Source: JAPOUP01 sp965203255
GTDB lineage: Bacteria; Pseudomonadota; Alphaproteobacteria; Rhodobacterales; Rhodobacteraceae
DNA: 64,000 nt
Assembly (NCBI GenBank): GCA_965203255.1
Contig: OZ241882.1
Coordinates: forward strand, 1 to 64,000
Direction of reading: 5' to 3'
This document shows positions 55,744-64,000 of the stretch, in pieces. The notes below the pieces were generated by a model. The model ran no database searches, was not told where the DNA came from, and was given only the letters and a program-made list of their open reading frames with translations. Numbering within the stretch: the stretch's first letter is position 1; every line of letters starts with the position of its first letter. The translations under genes were made by a program, and so were the position numbers.

Positions 55744-57133
55744 CCCCACTTCCACTCCGAAGTGCAACACCGGCCATTCCCGCAGCGGGGGCGTAGCCCG
55801 AGCGTAGGGAATGGCCGGAAGGCGCGGTTTCCGGCCGCCCGGGCGCCGCGGATCCGGCCCCGGGACGGCTGTGGTCCCTTCTGTATGGAGTCTATCCGGG
55901 CTTTCCGGGCGGCGCAACGCCTCCGCCGGGTCGGGTCGCGTCCGTCCGGGCGCAGGGAGGGCGTAGCCCGACCGGAGCCCGGACGGACGCGACGGCGAAA
56001 TCCTGTCCACCCCCTTCCTGCGCGCCGGCGGGAGGCGGTCGCGCGGCGTCAGGGAGGGCGGGCCTTGTGCAGCACCTCGGCGGGCGTCCGGTAGCCCAGC
56101 GCCCGGCGCGGACGCGCGTTCAGGCGGTCCTGCACCGCCCTCACCTCCGCGTCGGTGACCGCGCGGAGGTCCGTCCCCTTCGGCAGGTACTGCCGGACCA
56201 GCCCGTTGGTGTGCTCGTTCAGGCCACGCTCCCAGGAGTGGTAGGGGGTGGCGAAGTGGAACCCGGCCCCGAGCTCCGCCGCCACGCCGGCGTGGCCCGC
56301 GAACTCCCTGCCGTTGTCCGCCGTGATCGTGTGGACGGGCGCGGCGGAAGGCCGGAGGAGATCCACCATCGCGGCGGAGACCGCGGCCGAGGTTCTCCGG
56401 TCAACCCTTTGGAGAAGCGCGTATTTCGACGCCCTGTCCACAAGGGAGACCACCGCCCCGCTGTGGCCTTTCCCGATGATCGTGTCCGCCTCCCAGTCGC
56501 CGACACGCTCCTTCCTCTCCACCTCCTCCGGCCGCTCGGAGATGTCCACCCGGCCCGGGATGTGGCCCCGGCCCGAGTGCCTGCCGCCTCGCCAGTTCGG
56601 CTTTCTGCCGCGGCGCCGCAGCAGCAGGAACAGCCCGCCGCCCGCCTTCCGGTCGGCCCTGACGTGTTCGTATATCCACTGGCGGCCCACCGTCCAGCCG
56701 CCCTCCAGACGCAGCCGTCCCGCGACCTGCTCCGGGCTCCAGCCCTCCGCCAGAAGCCCCTCCACGCGCGCCCACCGGTCGGGCGTCATCTTCCTCGGGT
56801 TCGAGGAAGCCGCGCCGCGGCGGGCCTCCGCCCTCCCCTGCGCCTCGCCCGGGCTGTATCCCGAATCCCCGCCGTTACGGCGCAGCTCCCGCCAGACCGA
56901 CGAACGGTCACGGCCCAGACGGGCCGCGATGGCCCCGTCGGACAGCCCGCTTTCCTTCAGCGCGCCGATCTGGCATCTCTCTTCATGGGTCAGGTGGCGG
57001 TAGCCCTCGGGCATGGCAGTCTCTCCTGTTTGGTCACAGGGACTGTCGCCGCTTCCTGGCCGATACGCAACATCATGCGGCCGGAAAACCGGTCACCACC
57101 GCCACTGGTGTTGCACTTCAGGGTGGAATGGGG
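55744..57133 (-). mobile_element. IS30-family insertion sequence, copy 3
   Basis: A 1390-bp element. Left end CCCCACTTCCACTCCGAAGT with GCAACACCGGCC; right end, read inward, CCCCATTCCACCCTGAAGTG with CAACACCAG. Transposase on the minus strand. Left flank hairpin CCGGCCATTCCC / GGGAATGGCCGG with loop core GGGGGCGTAGCCCGAGCG; second hairpin around the GTCCGTCCGGGC / GCCCGGACGGAC arms. Appears complete. Confidence 0.92.
56049..57014 (-). CDS. IS30-family transposase
   Basis: 321 residues starting MPEGYRHLTHEERCQIGALK. It has the same layout as the copy at 22547-23512, with conserved GDWEADTIIGKGH, TITADNGREFAGH and NEHTNGLVRQYLP. It is the likely parent of the deleted copy at 43815, with which it shares MPEGYRHLTHEERCQ and SGLSDGAIAARL. 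Intact. Confidence 0.93.
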   Translation of the reverse strand: MPEGYRHLTHEERCQIGALKESGLSDGAIAARLGRDRSSVWRELRRNGGDSGYSPGEAQGRAEARRGAASSNPRKMTPDRWARVEGLLAEGWSPEQVAGRLRLEGGWTVGRQWIYEHVRADRKAGGGLFLLLRRRGRKPNWRGGRHSGRGHIPGRVDISERPEEVERKERVGDWEADTIIGKGHSGAVVSLVDRASKYALLQRVDRRTSAAVSAAMVDLLRPSAAPVHTITADNGREFAGHAGVAAELGAGFHFATPYHSWERGLNEHTNGLVRQYLPKGTDLRAVTDAEVRAVQDRLNARPRRALGYRTPAEVLHKARPP

Positions 57134-57258
57134 CACAGATGTCGACACTGGAAGCATCTCCACGTCCAATTGTTCCTTTGCATGCCGGCACCGGTCATCT
57201 TCGAGAGACACATCCGCCGAAGCCTGGTATCGGTCGCCTTTAAGGACGATGACCATGA

Positions 57259-57423
57259 GGCGACGCGGGCACGGCGCAACTCGCCGAAGTCCCGGAGGGA
57301 ACGAAGGCGAAAGCGGACACGAAGCGCATCGACGAGGGGCTGCCGCTCGACAACATGGCGATATTGCCGACGGTGAAGGGGAATTACGTATTTCTGGACG
57401 GGCACGATCAGCTCTGTCTGTGA
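57259..57423 (+). pseudogene. C-terminal fragment of an unidentified protein
   Basis: A frame without start codon, open after TGA 57256-57258 to TGA 57421-57423. It encodes AQLAEVPEGTKAKADTKRID, then GLPLDNMAILPTVKGNYVFL and DGHDQLCL, which looks like a real protein end. Adjacent to the right side of IS30 copy 3. The family is not recognised. The rest of 57136-57613 has no clear gene. Confidence 0.4.
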
Positions 57424-57613
57424 GTTGGTCCTGCTGGCCTTCGTTCGCGCGACCGGGGTGTGGTTTTTCCCGGATGTTCCTCGCTGGGTTCCGAATCCAC
57501 GCACCGTCAAGTCCGTAGAGTTGGCACCTGCGCACCGACAGGTCAATGTGATGAAGTCCGTGACTTCAGGTGCGGAAATGGATGGTCCAACAACCGATAA
57601 GTCGGGAATTCCG

Positions 57614-58180
57614 CTAACTGCCCCAAGTGCGAACCGGTCCGCAGTCCATATGTACGAAATTTGATCCCGTGTATCGCCCGACCCCACCAGCTCTGCAGGC
57701 TGTTGCCGCTCGCGCCATTTGCCTCACTGAACGGGAATTCATCCTAAGGTCGGCAGCCATGCCCTTGATATGCAGGGAATTCTTGGCTACCAAGCGTGAT
57801 CTGGCCCGCAGCATCTCATTAGTCCGTGACGTCCGATATCCCGAAATCAGCAGGTAGGCTTCGTCGGTTTCGAGCAGATTGTGCGACGCGGCCATTATGT
57901 CAATTGTCCGAACATTGATAACTCTTGACTGATTGCTGTGCCAGTCGCGCATGAAGTGATCAACTTCCTCTAGGGCAGCCCGGATATAGTCGCCTTCAAT
58001 CCAGTAAATTGTGTTGATACTCTCTCCGGTTCGGCCTGAATACATACGGATCCGGCGGATATCACCGGCACCTCGCAGTATGCCGGGTGCCTTGGAAAAC
58101 GCAGGGGCTGCCGGGATGGCGGCCGCAGCGAACACACCCAGCAACGCTCGGCGCGAAACCCCTCCCGACCTATCATTCAT
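57614..58180 (-). CDS. DUF882 protein (peptidase M15-like), Tat-exported
   Basis: 188 residues. N-terminus MNDRSGGVSRRALLGVFAAA is a twin-arginine signal (SRRALLG) with a hydrophobic core. The remainder matches DUF882/YcbK-like D-Ala carboxypeptidase folds: LISGYRTSRTNEML, SLHIKGMAADLRM and FVHMDCGPVRTWG carry the metal-site His/Asp residues. Probably peptidoglycan modification in the periplasm. It lies near the L,D-transpeptidase on the opposite strand, a frequent alphaproteobacterial neighbour pair. Confidence 0.9.
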   Translation of the reverse strand: MNDRSGGVSRRALLGVFAAAAIPAAPAFSKAPGILRGAGDIRRIRMYSGRTGESINTIYWIEGDYIRAALEEVDHFMRDWHSNQSRVINVRTIDIMAASHNLLETDEAYLLISGYRTSRTNEMLRARSRLVAKNSLHIKGMAADLRMNSRSVRQMARAATACRAGGVGRYTGSNFVHMDCGPVRTWGS

Positions 58181-58402
58181 CTTGCTTGTCTTATACAAGT
58201 TGTTGCCAATTCCTTCTGTTGTGAATTGGGAATCGCAAACTTTCGCCCAATAATCTTAGCCCAAAATTCCACATCTGAAAAAATACTTCAACGAAAAAAA
58301 TCGACAATTCGACAGCCCGTTGGGGTCGCAGCATGCTTGGTCGTCGACTCACAAGCAGGAGCCCCTTGAGGTGTACTTACAGTGAGCAGGGCAATCGAGT
58401 TT

Positions 58403-58411
58403 CGCATTCCC
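58403..58411. repeat. 9-bp target duplication, left, of the 207-bp element
   Basis: CGCATTCCC precedes the left inverted repeat and is repeated at 58619-58627. Confidence 0.8.
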
Positions 58412-58618
58412 GGGTGTATCCCAAGTTGGTTGATTGTGCCGTTGCGACATGATCCGCCTGCCAGTCGAGTAATTCGGCCAGCCTGTGGTCCGCCTTGCCC
58501 CTTGCCATAACCCACACGCCATGCCCGATGCCCCGGAGGGCGGACCGCCAGCCGGTCATCCGCGGTCCCGCCGGGATGGCACCTTCGAACTTTGGAAATC
58601 AACCAACTTGATACACCC
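58412..58618. mobile_element. MITE-like element, 207 bp, with inverted repeats and 9-bp duplication
   Basis: Left end GGGTGTATCCCAAGTTGGTT followed by GATT; right end, read inward, GGGTGTATCAAGTTGGTTGA followed by TT, differing by a 2-bp indel. It is flanked by CGCATTCCC on both sides. No intact transposase inside. It sits between the DUF882 gene and the L,D-transpeptidase. The inverted-repeat family was not matched to any other element in this window. Confidence 0.75.
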
Positions 58619-58627
58619 CGCATTCCC
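58619..58627. repeat. 9-bp target duplication, right, of the 207-bp element
   Basis: CGCATTCCC, identical to 58403-58411. Confidence 0.8.
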
Positions 58628-58832
58628 GTTGTCACCAAAGAGAGTGGATTGCGAAGAGAAGTGGCGCTCCTGTTGCGATTGCATTCAGGTCTGGACAACT
58701 CCGGCTTCCCTGGGCTAGGGCTTACGAGCAACCGCCACAATTTTCTGTTCCCGAAGCAGGGCAACAGATGTTATTCTGTTACTGGCCTGCAGTTCAAGGC
58801 GGGTGGATACTATCGTGAAAGGCCCCGTAGAC

Positions 58833-60449
58833 ATGCTTCCGCAAAATCAGCACCTTCGTCCTTTGCTGCGCTCTGTCTGCATTGCCATGGCGCTATCGAT
58901 ATCAATTATTTCATCTCAGGCAAGCGCGTTGGTATCTCCATTCAAGCAGGCAATTGCGGAGGCTGCAGCCCATCATTCCGAAATCGCTGAATTCTACCGT
59001 TCAAACGCCTATGAGGCCATATGGACCGGCAGTAATCGCAAGTTTCGAGATCGACGTGCCGCGCTCCTGCATGTGTTGGAGAATTCTGACGACCATGCCC
59101 TACCAACATCCAGCTACAATGTTGATGGACTGAAGGGAATGCTGCGCGGCATCAGGTCCCAACGCGAGCTGGGAATGGTGGAGGTTGAGCTCAGCCGGGT
59201 GTTCCTGAGATACGCGCATGATGTTCAGTCAGGCGTACTGACCCCAATCAGCGTTGATCCGCATATTGACCGCAAGGCTCCGGTTCGCGACGGTGTTTCG
59301 CTCCTCAACGATTTCGCTGGTTCCAATCCGAGGAAGTTCCTGAATGGACTTCAGCCTGCTACAGCCGAATATGTAAGTCTGTTGAAGGCACGGATGACAC
59401 TCCGAAGACACCTGGAGGAGGGTGGATGGGGACCAATTGTTCCGGTGAATTCGCTGAAGCCTGGTCAGGATGGACCCAATGTCATTGCACTACGCAATCG
59501 TCTGGTGGCAATGGGCTATATGGGAAGATCCGCGGTGCCGACCTACGATGCGATGCTTCAACTCGCGGTGCGGCGCTTCCAGTTTGACAACGGTCTGCAT
59601 ACTGACGGCATTGCCGGAAGAGCAACCATGGCAGAAATCAACCGACAGGTCGAAGATCGTTTGCGATCCGTGACCGTCGCTCTGGAACGCGAACGTTGGA
59701 TGAACTTCCCGCGAGGCGAACGCCATGTGTGGGTAAATCTTGCTGATTATTCGGCCGTTGTCATCGACAATGGCGAAGTCACGTTTCGTACCCGCAGCGT
59801 GATTGGCCAGGATAAGGACGATCGTCGGTCTCCAGAATTTTCCGATGCGATGGAGTACATTGAAATCAACCCGAGTTGGTATGTCCCAAGCTCGATTGCA
59901 ACCAACGAGTACCTGCCTCAGATGATCGAAACCCAAGGCGAGGCAGAGGAGCACTTGGAAATCGTGACTGAACAGGGGGAGGTCTTGGACCGAGCCCTGA
60001 TCGACTGGTCATTGCTTGATTCCGATACCTTTCCATTTGTCCTGAGGCAGGCTCCTGGTCCGGAAAATGCGTTGGGATTCGTGAAATTCATGTTTCCCAA
60101 CCAACATAACATCTACCTGCATGATACCCCGGAAAAGGCCCTGTTTTCAGCGGAAAGGCGCGATTTCAGCCACGGCTGCATTCGGTTGCATGCTCCTTTC
60201 GAATTCGCCTATGAGATCCTTCTCCCGCAGGCCGAGGATCCAGTTGGCCTTTTCCACAGGATTCTGGATACCGGCAAACAGACCATTGTGAACATTGCCG
60301 AACCTGTGCCCGTGCATATTGTCTATAGAACCGCTTCGGTTATGCCGGATGGTCGGTTGACTTTCCGTCGTGATGTCTATGGCCGCGATAGGAAAATCTA
60401 CGAGGCACTGGCTCAGGCTGGTGTCGCCTTGACCGCAGCTGGCGCCTAG
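58833..60449 (+). CDS. L,D-transpeptidase (YkuD domain, YcbB-like)
   Basis: A 538-residue periplasmic cell-wall cross-linking enzyme. Signal peptide near residues 10-32 (LRSVCIAMALSISIISSQAS). A peptidoglycan-binding segment (about 220-270, RNRLVAMGYMGRSAVPTYDA) lies before the catalytic YkuD domain (about 295-470), with SHGCIRLHAPFEFA giving catalytic Cys449 and the preceding His. ATG 58833 (MLPQNQHL) was chosen; GTG 58803 is possible. The long YcbB-like form makes 3-3 cross-links. Neighbouring DUF882 supports a cell-wall role. Confidence 0.92.
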   Translation: MLPQNQHLRPLLRSVCIAMALSISIISSQASALVSPFKQAIAEAAAHHSEIAEFYRSNAYEAIWTGSNRKFRDRRAALLHVLENSDDHALPTSSYNVDGLKGMLRGIRSQRELGMVEVELSRVFLRYAHDVQSGVLTPISVDPHIDRKAPVRDGVSLLNDFAGSNPRKFLNGLQPATAEYVSLLKARMTLRRHLEEGGWGPIVPVNSLKPGQDGPNVIALRNRLVAMGYMGRSAVPTYDAMLQLAVRRFQFDNGLHTDGIAGRATMAEINRQVEDRLRSVTVALERERWMNFPRGERHVWVNLADYSAVVIDNGEVTFRTRSVIGQDKDDRRSPEFSDAMEYIEINPSWYVPSSIATNEYLPQMIETQGEAEEHLEIVTEQGEVLDRALIDWSLLDSDTFPFVLRQAPGPENALGFVKFMFPNQHNIYLHDTPEKALFSAERRDFSHGCIRLHAPFEFAYEILLPQAEDPVGLFHRILDTGKQTIVNIAEPVPVHIVYRTASVMPDGRLTFRRDVYGRDRKIYEALAQAGVALTAAGA

Positions 60450-60505
60450 GAACATCCAGCTTCCGTCGGTCGCGCATGCCCGCAACTTAGGCTCCTGGGA
60501 GAGGA

Positions 60506-61600
60506 ATGGGTTACACTGTGTCCGAGATCGCCGCTGCGCTGGAAGCAGTGGCATATGGTGATACCGGGTTGTCGGTTGAGCGTGCGGCCGAACCTGCGGA
60601 TGCGGGCAGGGATGACCTTGCCCTTGCGATGGACCCGAAATATGCCTCTGGGCTTCCCAAAGGCAATGCCCGTGTGGCGCTGCTCTGGGATGGAGCGGAC
60701 TGGGAAAGTCTTGGACTGTCCGCTGCAATTACCGTGCGGCGGCCTCGATTCGCAATGGCTGGCCTGACGGCCCTTCTGGATTCGGGACCTGCAATCGCAC
60801 AAGGCATTCACCCAACGGCGGTTATCGACGGGACTGCTGAGATAGGGGTGGGTGCTGCTATCGGGCCGTTGGTAGTCATCGGTGCGGGTGTTCGTATCGG
60901 GTCGGGAGCCTGCATCGCAAATCACTCAAGCATCGCTGAGGGTGCGCAGATAGGATCGAATGCGCTGCTACATTCGGGCGTCCGCATCGGCCGCTACGTT
61001 CGGATAGGGCATCGGTTTATCGCGCAACCAGGAGCAGTGATTGGTTCCGACGGCTTCAGTTTTGTAACGCCAGAGAAGTCCCGCGCCGAGTCAATTCGGG
61101 AAAATATGGAAGACATCGAGGAAGAAAGTGAACTCCAGAAATGGTCTCGCATCCATTCGCTTGGCTCGGTCGTGATCGGCGACGATGTGGAGATTGGTGC
61201 GACGACCTGCGTTGATTCCGGTACGATCAGAAGCACGCGGATTGGAGACCGCACGAAGATCGATAATCAGGTTCACATCGCGCACAACTGCGAAATCGGG
61301 CGCGACTGCCTGATTGCAGGTCAGGTTGGCATGGCAGGCAGTGCGAGAATTGGCAACAATGTCGTACTTGCCGGCAAAGTTGGAGTGGCCGACAACACTT
61401 TTGTTGGTGACGGTGTGATCGCTGGCGGTGCCACGATGATCATGTCAAATGCTCCCGCCGGTCGGGTGTTGATGGGATCTCCAGCAATGAAAATGGAATC
61501 CCATGTTGCGATCTATAAGGCGTTGCGACGCTTGCCACGGCTCGCCGCAAAGGTTGCGGAACTGCAGAAAGCAGTTTCAAAAACCGATCCAAAAGAATAG
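60506..61600 (+). CDS. lpxD: UDP-3-O-(3-hydroxyacyl)glucosamine N-acyltransferase
   Basis: Third step of lipid A synthesis: N-acylation of UDP-3-O-acylglucosamine from acyl-ACP. 364 residues: an N-terminal uridine-binding domain (about 1-100) and a long left-handed parallel beta-helix of hexapeptide repeats (IGVGAAIGPLVVIGAGVRIG, IDNQVHIAHNCEIGRDC), with the catalytic His in HIAHN. A small insertion with charged residues (SIRENMEDIEEESELQKW) lies mid-helix. Followed by an ACP and a ketoacyl synthase, which may supply its acyl donor. Confidence 0.94.
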   Translation: MGYTVSEIAAALEAVAYGDTGLSVERAAEPADAGRDDLALAMDPKYASGLPKGNARVALLWDGADWESLGLSAAITVRRPRFAMAGLTALLDSGPAIAQGIHPTAVIDGTAEIGVGAAIGPLVVIGAGVRIGSGACIANHSSIAEGAQIGSNALLHSGVRIGRYVRIGHRFIAQPGAVIGSDGFSFVTPEKSRAESIRENMEDIEEESELQKWSRIHSLGSVVIGDDVEIGATTCVDSGTIRSTRIGDRTKIDNQVHIAHNCEIGRDCLIAGQVGMAGSARIGNNVVLAGKVGVADNTFVGDGVIAGGATMIMSNAPAGRVLMGSPAMKMESHVAIYKALRRLPRLAAKVAELQKAVSKTDPKE

Positions 61601-61627
61601 AGCATCCGAAAGCTGCGCGGGGTTTCG

Positions 61628-61888
61628 ATGTCGGTTCGGGAAAGAGTCATCAAGATCATTGCTGCACAGGCCGTGCTTGAAGTTGAGGATGTCAGCGGCG
61701 ACCTTACGTTGGAAGAACTTGGCATTGACAGTCTTGGGCTGGTGGAGTCAATTTTTGCGATTGAGGAGGAGTTCGGAATCGACGTTCCGTTCAACGCCAA
61801 TGAACCGGAAAGCAGCGATTTCGATATTTCCTCGGTCGATTCAATCGCCGAAGCGGTTGAAGCGCTCCTGAAAGAACAGCGGGAATGA
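61628..61888 (+). CDS. Acyl carrier protein
   Basis: 86 residues. Phosphopantetheine attachment Ser35 in ELGIDSLGLVESIFAIEEEF. Acidic helices as in AcpP; distinct from a housekeeping acpP by its position. Located 27 bp after lpxD and overlapping the KAS gene by 4 bp, so it is probably a specialised ACP feeding lipid A or very-long-chain acyl synthesis (AcpXL-like), which is inference. Confidence 0.93.
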   Translation: MSVRERVIKIIAAQAVLEVEDVSGDLTLEELGIDSLGLVESIFAIEEEFGIDVPFNANEPESSDFDISSVDSIAEAVEALLKEQRE

Positions 61889-63093
61889 AGCGCGTCGCGG
61901 TCACCGGCGCGGGAACCATCAATCCGCTTGGGCACAACGTATCGGATACTCTGGAGGCGATGCGGGAGGGACGATGTGGCATTGCGCCGTTGGACATACG
62001 CGATGTCGAGAGATTGTCAGTACGGATCGGTGGACAGGTCAAGGATTATGACGAGCATGCGAATTTCAATCGCCAGCAGATCGCGCTTCTGGATCGTTTC
62101 ACGCAGTTCGCGTTGCTTGCGGCCGAACAGGCGATAACCCAATCGGGACTTGAGTTTTCAGGCGCTCTGGCGGCACAGTCGGGGGTGGTTCTCGGCACAT
62201 CCGGAGGCGGCCTTTCCACCCAGGACGACAATTACCGTGCGGTTTACGAAGACGGGAAGAACAGGGTTCATCCGTTTGTGGTGCCGAAACTGATGAACAA
62301 TTCAGCGGCCTCTCATCTTTCGATGCAATGGAATCTCAAGGGACCGTCCTTTACCGTGGCCACCGCCTGTGCCAGTTCCAACCATGCGATGGGTCAGGCG
62401 TTTCACATGGTTCGTTCCGGGATGACCAAAGTGATGGTTACAGGTGGCTCCGAGTCGATGCTGTGTTTTGGCGGTGTCAAGGCGTGGGAAGGACTACGGG
62501 TAATGTCAAAGGACGCTTGCCGTCCTTTCAGTGCGACTCGAAACGGAATGGTCCAAGGCGAAGGTGCTGGGGTGTTTGTGTTCGAGGAGATGGGGCGAGC
62601 CAGGAAGCGTGGTGCGGAGATCCTTGCCGAGGTCATTGGCTTCGCCATGACGTCGGATGCTGCAGACATAGTTATGCCATCCCGCCAGGGAGCGGCACGA
62701 GCGATTAAGGGTGCCATTCAAGATGCACGCATCGATCCGGCAAGCGTCGGCTATATAAATGCTCACGGAACGGGAACTGCGGCGAATGACAAGACTGAAT
62801 GCGCGGCTGTTTCTGATGTCTTTGGCGCACACGCCGACAACCTGATGATCTCGTCCACCAAGTCGATGCACGGACACTTGATCGGGGGCACCAGCGCGGT
62901 TGAATTGCTGGCGTGTATCATGGCCTTGCGGAACGGTGTCATTGCGCCAACGATCGGATATGAGGAGCACGACCCTGAATGTGCGTTGGATGTTGTACCC
63001 AACGAGGCGCGGGAAGAGAAAGTTGATATCGCACTTTCAAATGCGTTTGCATTTGGCGGGCTGAATGCGGTCCTTGCGCTGAAGGCCGTCTGA
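61885..63093 (+). CDS. Beta-ketoacyl-ACP synthase (FabF-like, KAS II family)
   Basis: 402 residues. Condensing-enzyme triad Cys-His-His: Cys162 (VATACASSNHAMG), His294 (NAHGTGTAANDKTE) and His329 (KSMHGHLIGG). A standard thiolase-fold N-terminus KRVAVTGAGTINPLGH. Overlaps the ACP gene by 4 bp (ATGA). Likely elongates acyl chains on that ACP; the primary fatty-acid fabF is probably elsewhere. Confidence 0.93.
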   Translation: MKRVAVTGAGTINPLGHNVSDTLEAMREGRCGIAPLDIRDVERLSVRIGGQVKDYDEHANFNRQQIALLDRFTQFALLAAEQAITQSGLEFSGALAAQSGVVLGTSGGGLSTQDDNYRAVYEDGKNRVHPFVVPKLMNNSAASHLSMQWNLKGPSFTVATACASSNHAMGQAFHMVRSGMTKVMVTGGSESMLCFGGVKAWEGLRVMSKDACRPFSATRNGMVQGEGAGVFVFEEMGRARKRGAEILAEVIGFAMTSDAADIVMPSRQGAARAIKGAIQDARIDPASVGYINAHGTGTAANDKTECAAVSDVFGAHADNLMISSTKSMHGHLIGGTSAVELLACIMALRNGVIAPTIGYEEHDPECALDVVPNEAREEKVDIALSNAFAFGGLNAVLALKAV

Positions 63094-64000
63094 GGCTCAG
63101 GTTGAGGTCGGTGTGCGGCTATTCAATACCCTGCCTTCGCCGCAGCACGAGTATTGGAAAAGATGCCTGTCTGGCAGCTCGAACGGCCGCAATGCGCAAA
63201 TGCATGAACAGACAACAACTGTTGACTCGGCGTTTGCGTAGTCGCGCATAGACCGATTTTTGGGCGTGGATCCGGCCCGGTGCGAGGTTCTGGCTGCAAA
63301 CTCCTCGCCCGTTCGGGCCGATACGGTCGGACCGGTTCCTGCGGTTTGGTCCGCCCATATGCATGACAGGGACATTGGGTCAACTGTGTCCGGTTGAAAG
63401 GTTCCGTCCTCTTCGCTGTCCGGCCCGGCCTGCGCGATGTGACCCGATCTTCCCACCGCTCAAGGTGACTTTGAGAAGTGATTGAGGTCGCCACATGCTG
63501 CATCCTATGTTGCTAACATTTTGGTATGCGAGAAATCCGAGGATCCGGTTTAACGGGCGGGGGAGAGGAAATGCGGCCATGGCTGAGCTGTGGCTTTGGC
63601 ACGCTGACGGAAGCCGTTGGAATCGACAATGCCTTCAGCCCATTGCGGATGCACTTCATATCAATTCCATCCGTATGATGTCGCATGCGGCTCGCGCTTT
63701 GTCTGTGTGCAATATCCTGCAGACCTGAAATTATCAGCGATTCCGACACCTTGCGACGTCCCATGTGGGACATCCGGCTAGGGACTCCGCTCGGATGGGT
63801 GGCTCCGTTCCCGCCTCAATCCAAGTGCACATATCGACTCCATCCACTCATTGGTGACGGGCAGCAATCCGCAGACCGAGAACTACCCAGTCGGAGCAGG
63901 ACAAGAGACGGTGAATAGCTGTCCTCGAATTGATCCTCGCAGCGGATCGCTGCTGAAATCTCACTTCAACGTAGGGCAAGGAATCAGTATTGGGATCTAT
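63094..64000. other. Terminal stretch without a recognised gene (about 900 bp)
   Basis: After the KAS gene only short frames occur on both strands, and none shows a family motif or good start signal. A second KAS or an acyltransferase would be the expected neighbour; neither is seen here. Confidence 0.5.

Noticed and set aside
56067..57518. A 483-codon frame antisense to IS30 copy 3 and running past its end
   Set aside because: Composition is low-complexity and it crosses the element boundary; the real gene is on the other strand with full motifs.
58412..58618. IS66 C-terminal transposase fragment within the 207-bp element
   Set aside because: A short minus-strand stretch (ARGKADHRLAELLDWQADHV) vaguely recalls it, but too little is present and the ends and duplication length do not fit.

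Overview
The window reads as a chromosomal segment of an alphaproteobacterium, most likely Rhodobacterales-like. The evidence is gene content and order: cobB / cbiD-cobK, fdhD-mobA-mobB-moeA, the rluB/tadA divergent pair, a DUF882 protein beside an L,D-transpeptidase, an alphaproteobacterial-type HNH gene, lpxD-ACP-KAS, and several peptide/sugar ABC importers. The core genes have moderate GC. The insertion sequences are visibly richer in GC and look imported.

Layout. 1-2620: end of a peptide-type ABC importer (two permeases and a fused double ATPase), followed by a stranded IS30-type end. 2861-8542: housekeeping genes (fructokinase-dtd, a nitroreductase with an in-frame TGA at a Cys position, TerC, rluB, tadA, an UPF0173 hydrolase). 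8630-9881: IS1595-family element with 8-bp target duplications. 10126-13962: a StrS-type aminotransferase, a decayed gene and a phytoene-dehydrogenase-like FAD enzyme. 14043-23758: a peptide-type ABC operon between two alpha/beta hydrolases; the second hydrolase is split by an intact IS30 element whose excision restores the frame. 23742-24983: a MauG-type di-heme peroxidase. 24984-28520: an IS graveyard (two IS630-type elements and a second IS1595 copy). 28795-32712: a two-gene PHP-ATPase / AlbA_2-HATPase operon, the best candidate for an under-described defence system, with an IS1595 copy upstream and an IS30 end downstream. 33151-43613: MFS exporter, cobalamin genes, a DNA glycosylase, an esterase, an HNH nuclease, and the molybdenum cofactor cluster. 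43696-45002: an internally deleted IS30 with a tandemly duplicated end, followed by a MITE-like repeat. 45191-54965: a sugar-type ABC operon with a Tm-1-like protein and a class II aldolase, divergent from a GntR/FCD regulator, then a lactonase-like MBL enzyme. 55744-57133: third IS30 copy. 57614-63093: DUF882 protein, a 207-bp MITE with 9-bp duplications, L,D-transpeptidase, lpxD, acyl carrier protein and ketoacyl synthase.

How it fits together. Three transporter operons sit beside catabolic enzymes, which suggests a heterotroph that scavenges peptides and sugar-like compounds. The cobalamin and molybdopterin clusters supply cofactors. Three IS families, several truncated IS ends, two small non-autonomous elements and several broken genes indicate active or recent transposition and gene decay. 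Searches could not be run, so family names rest on motifs and context; substrates are inferred.
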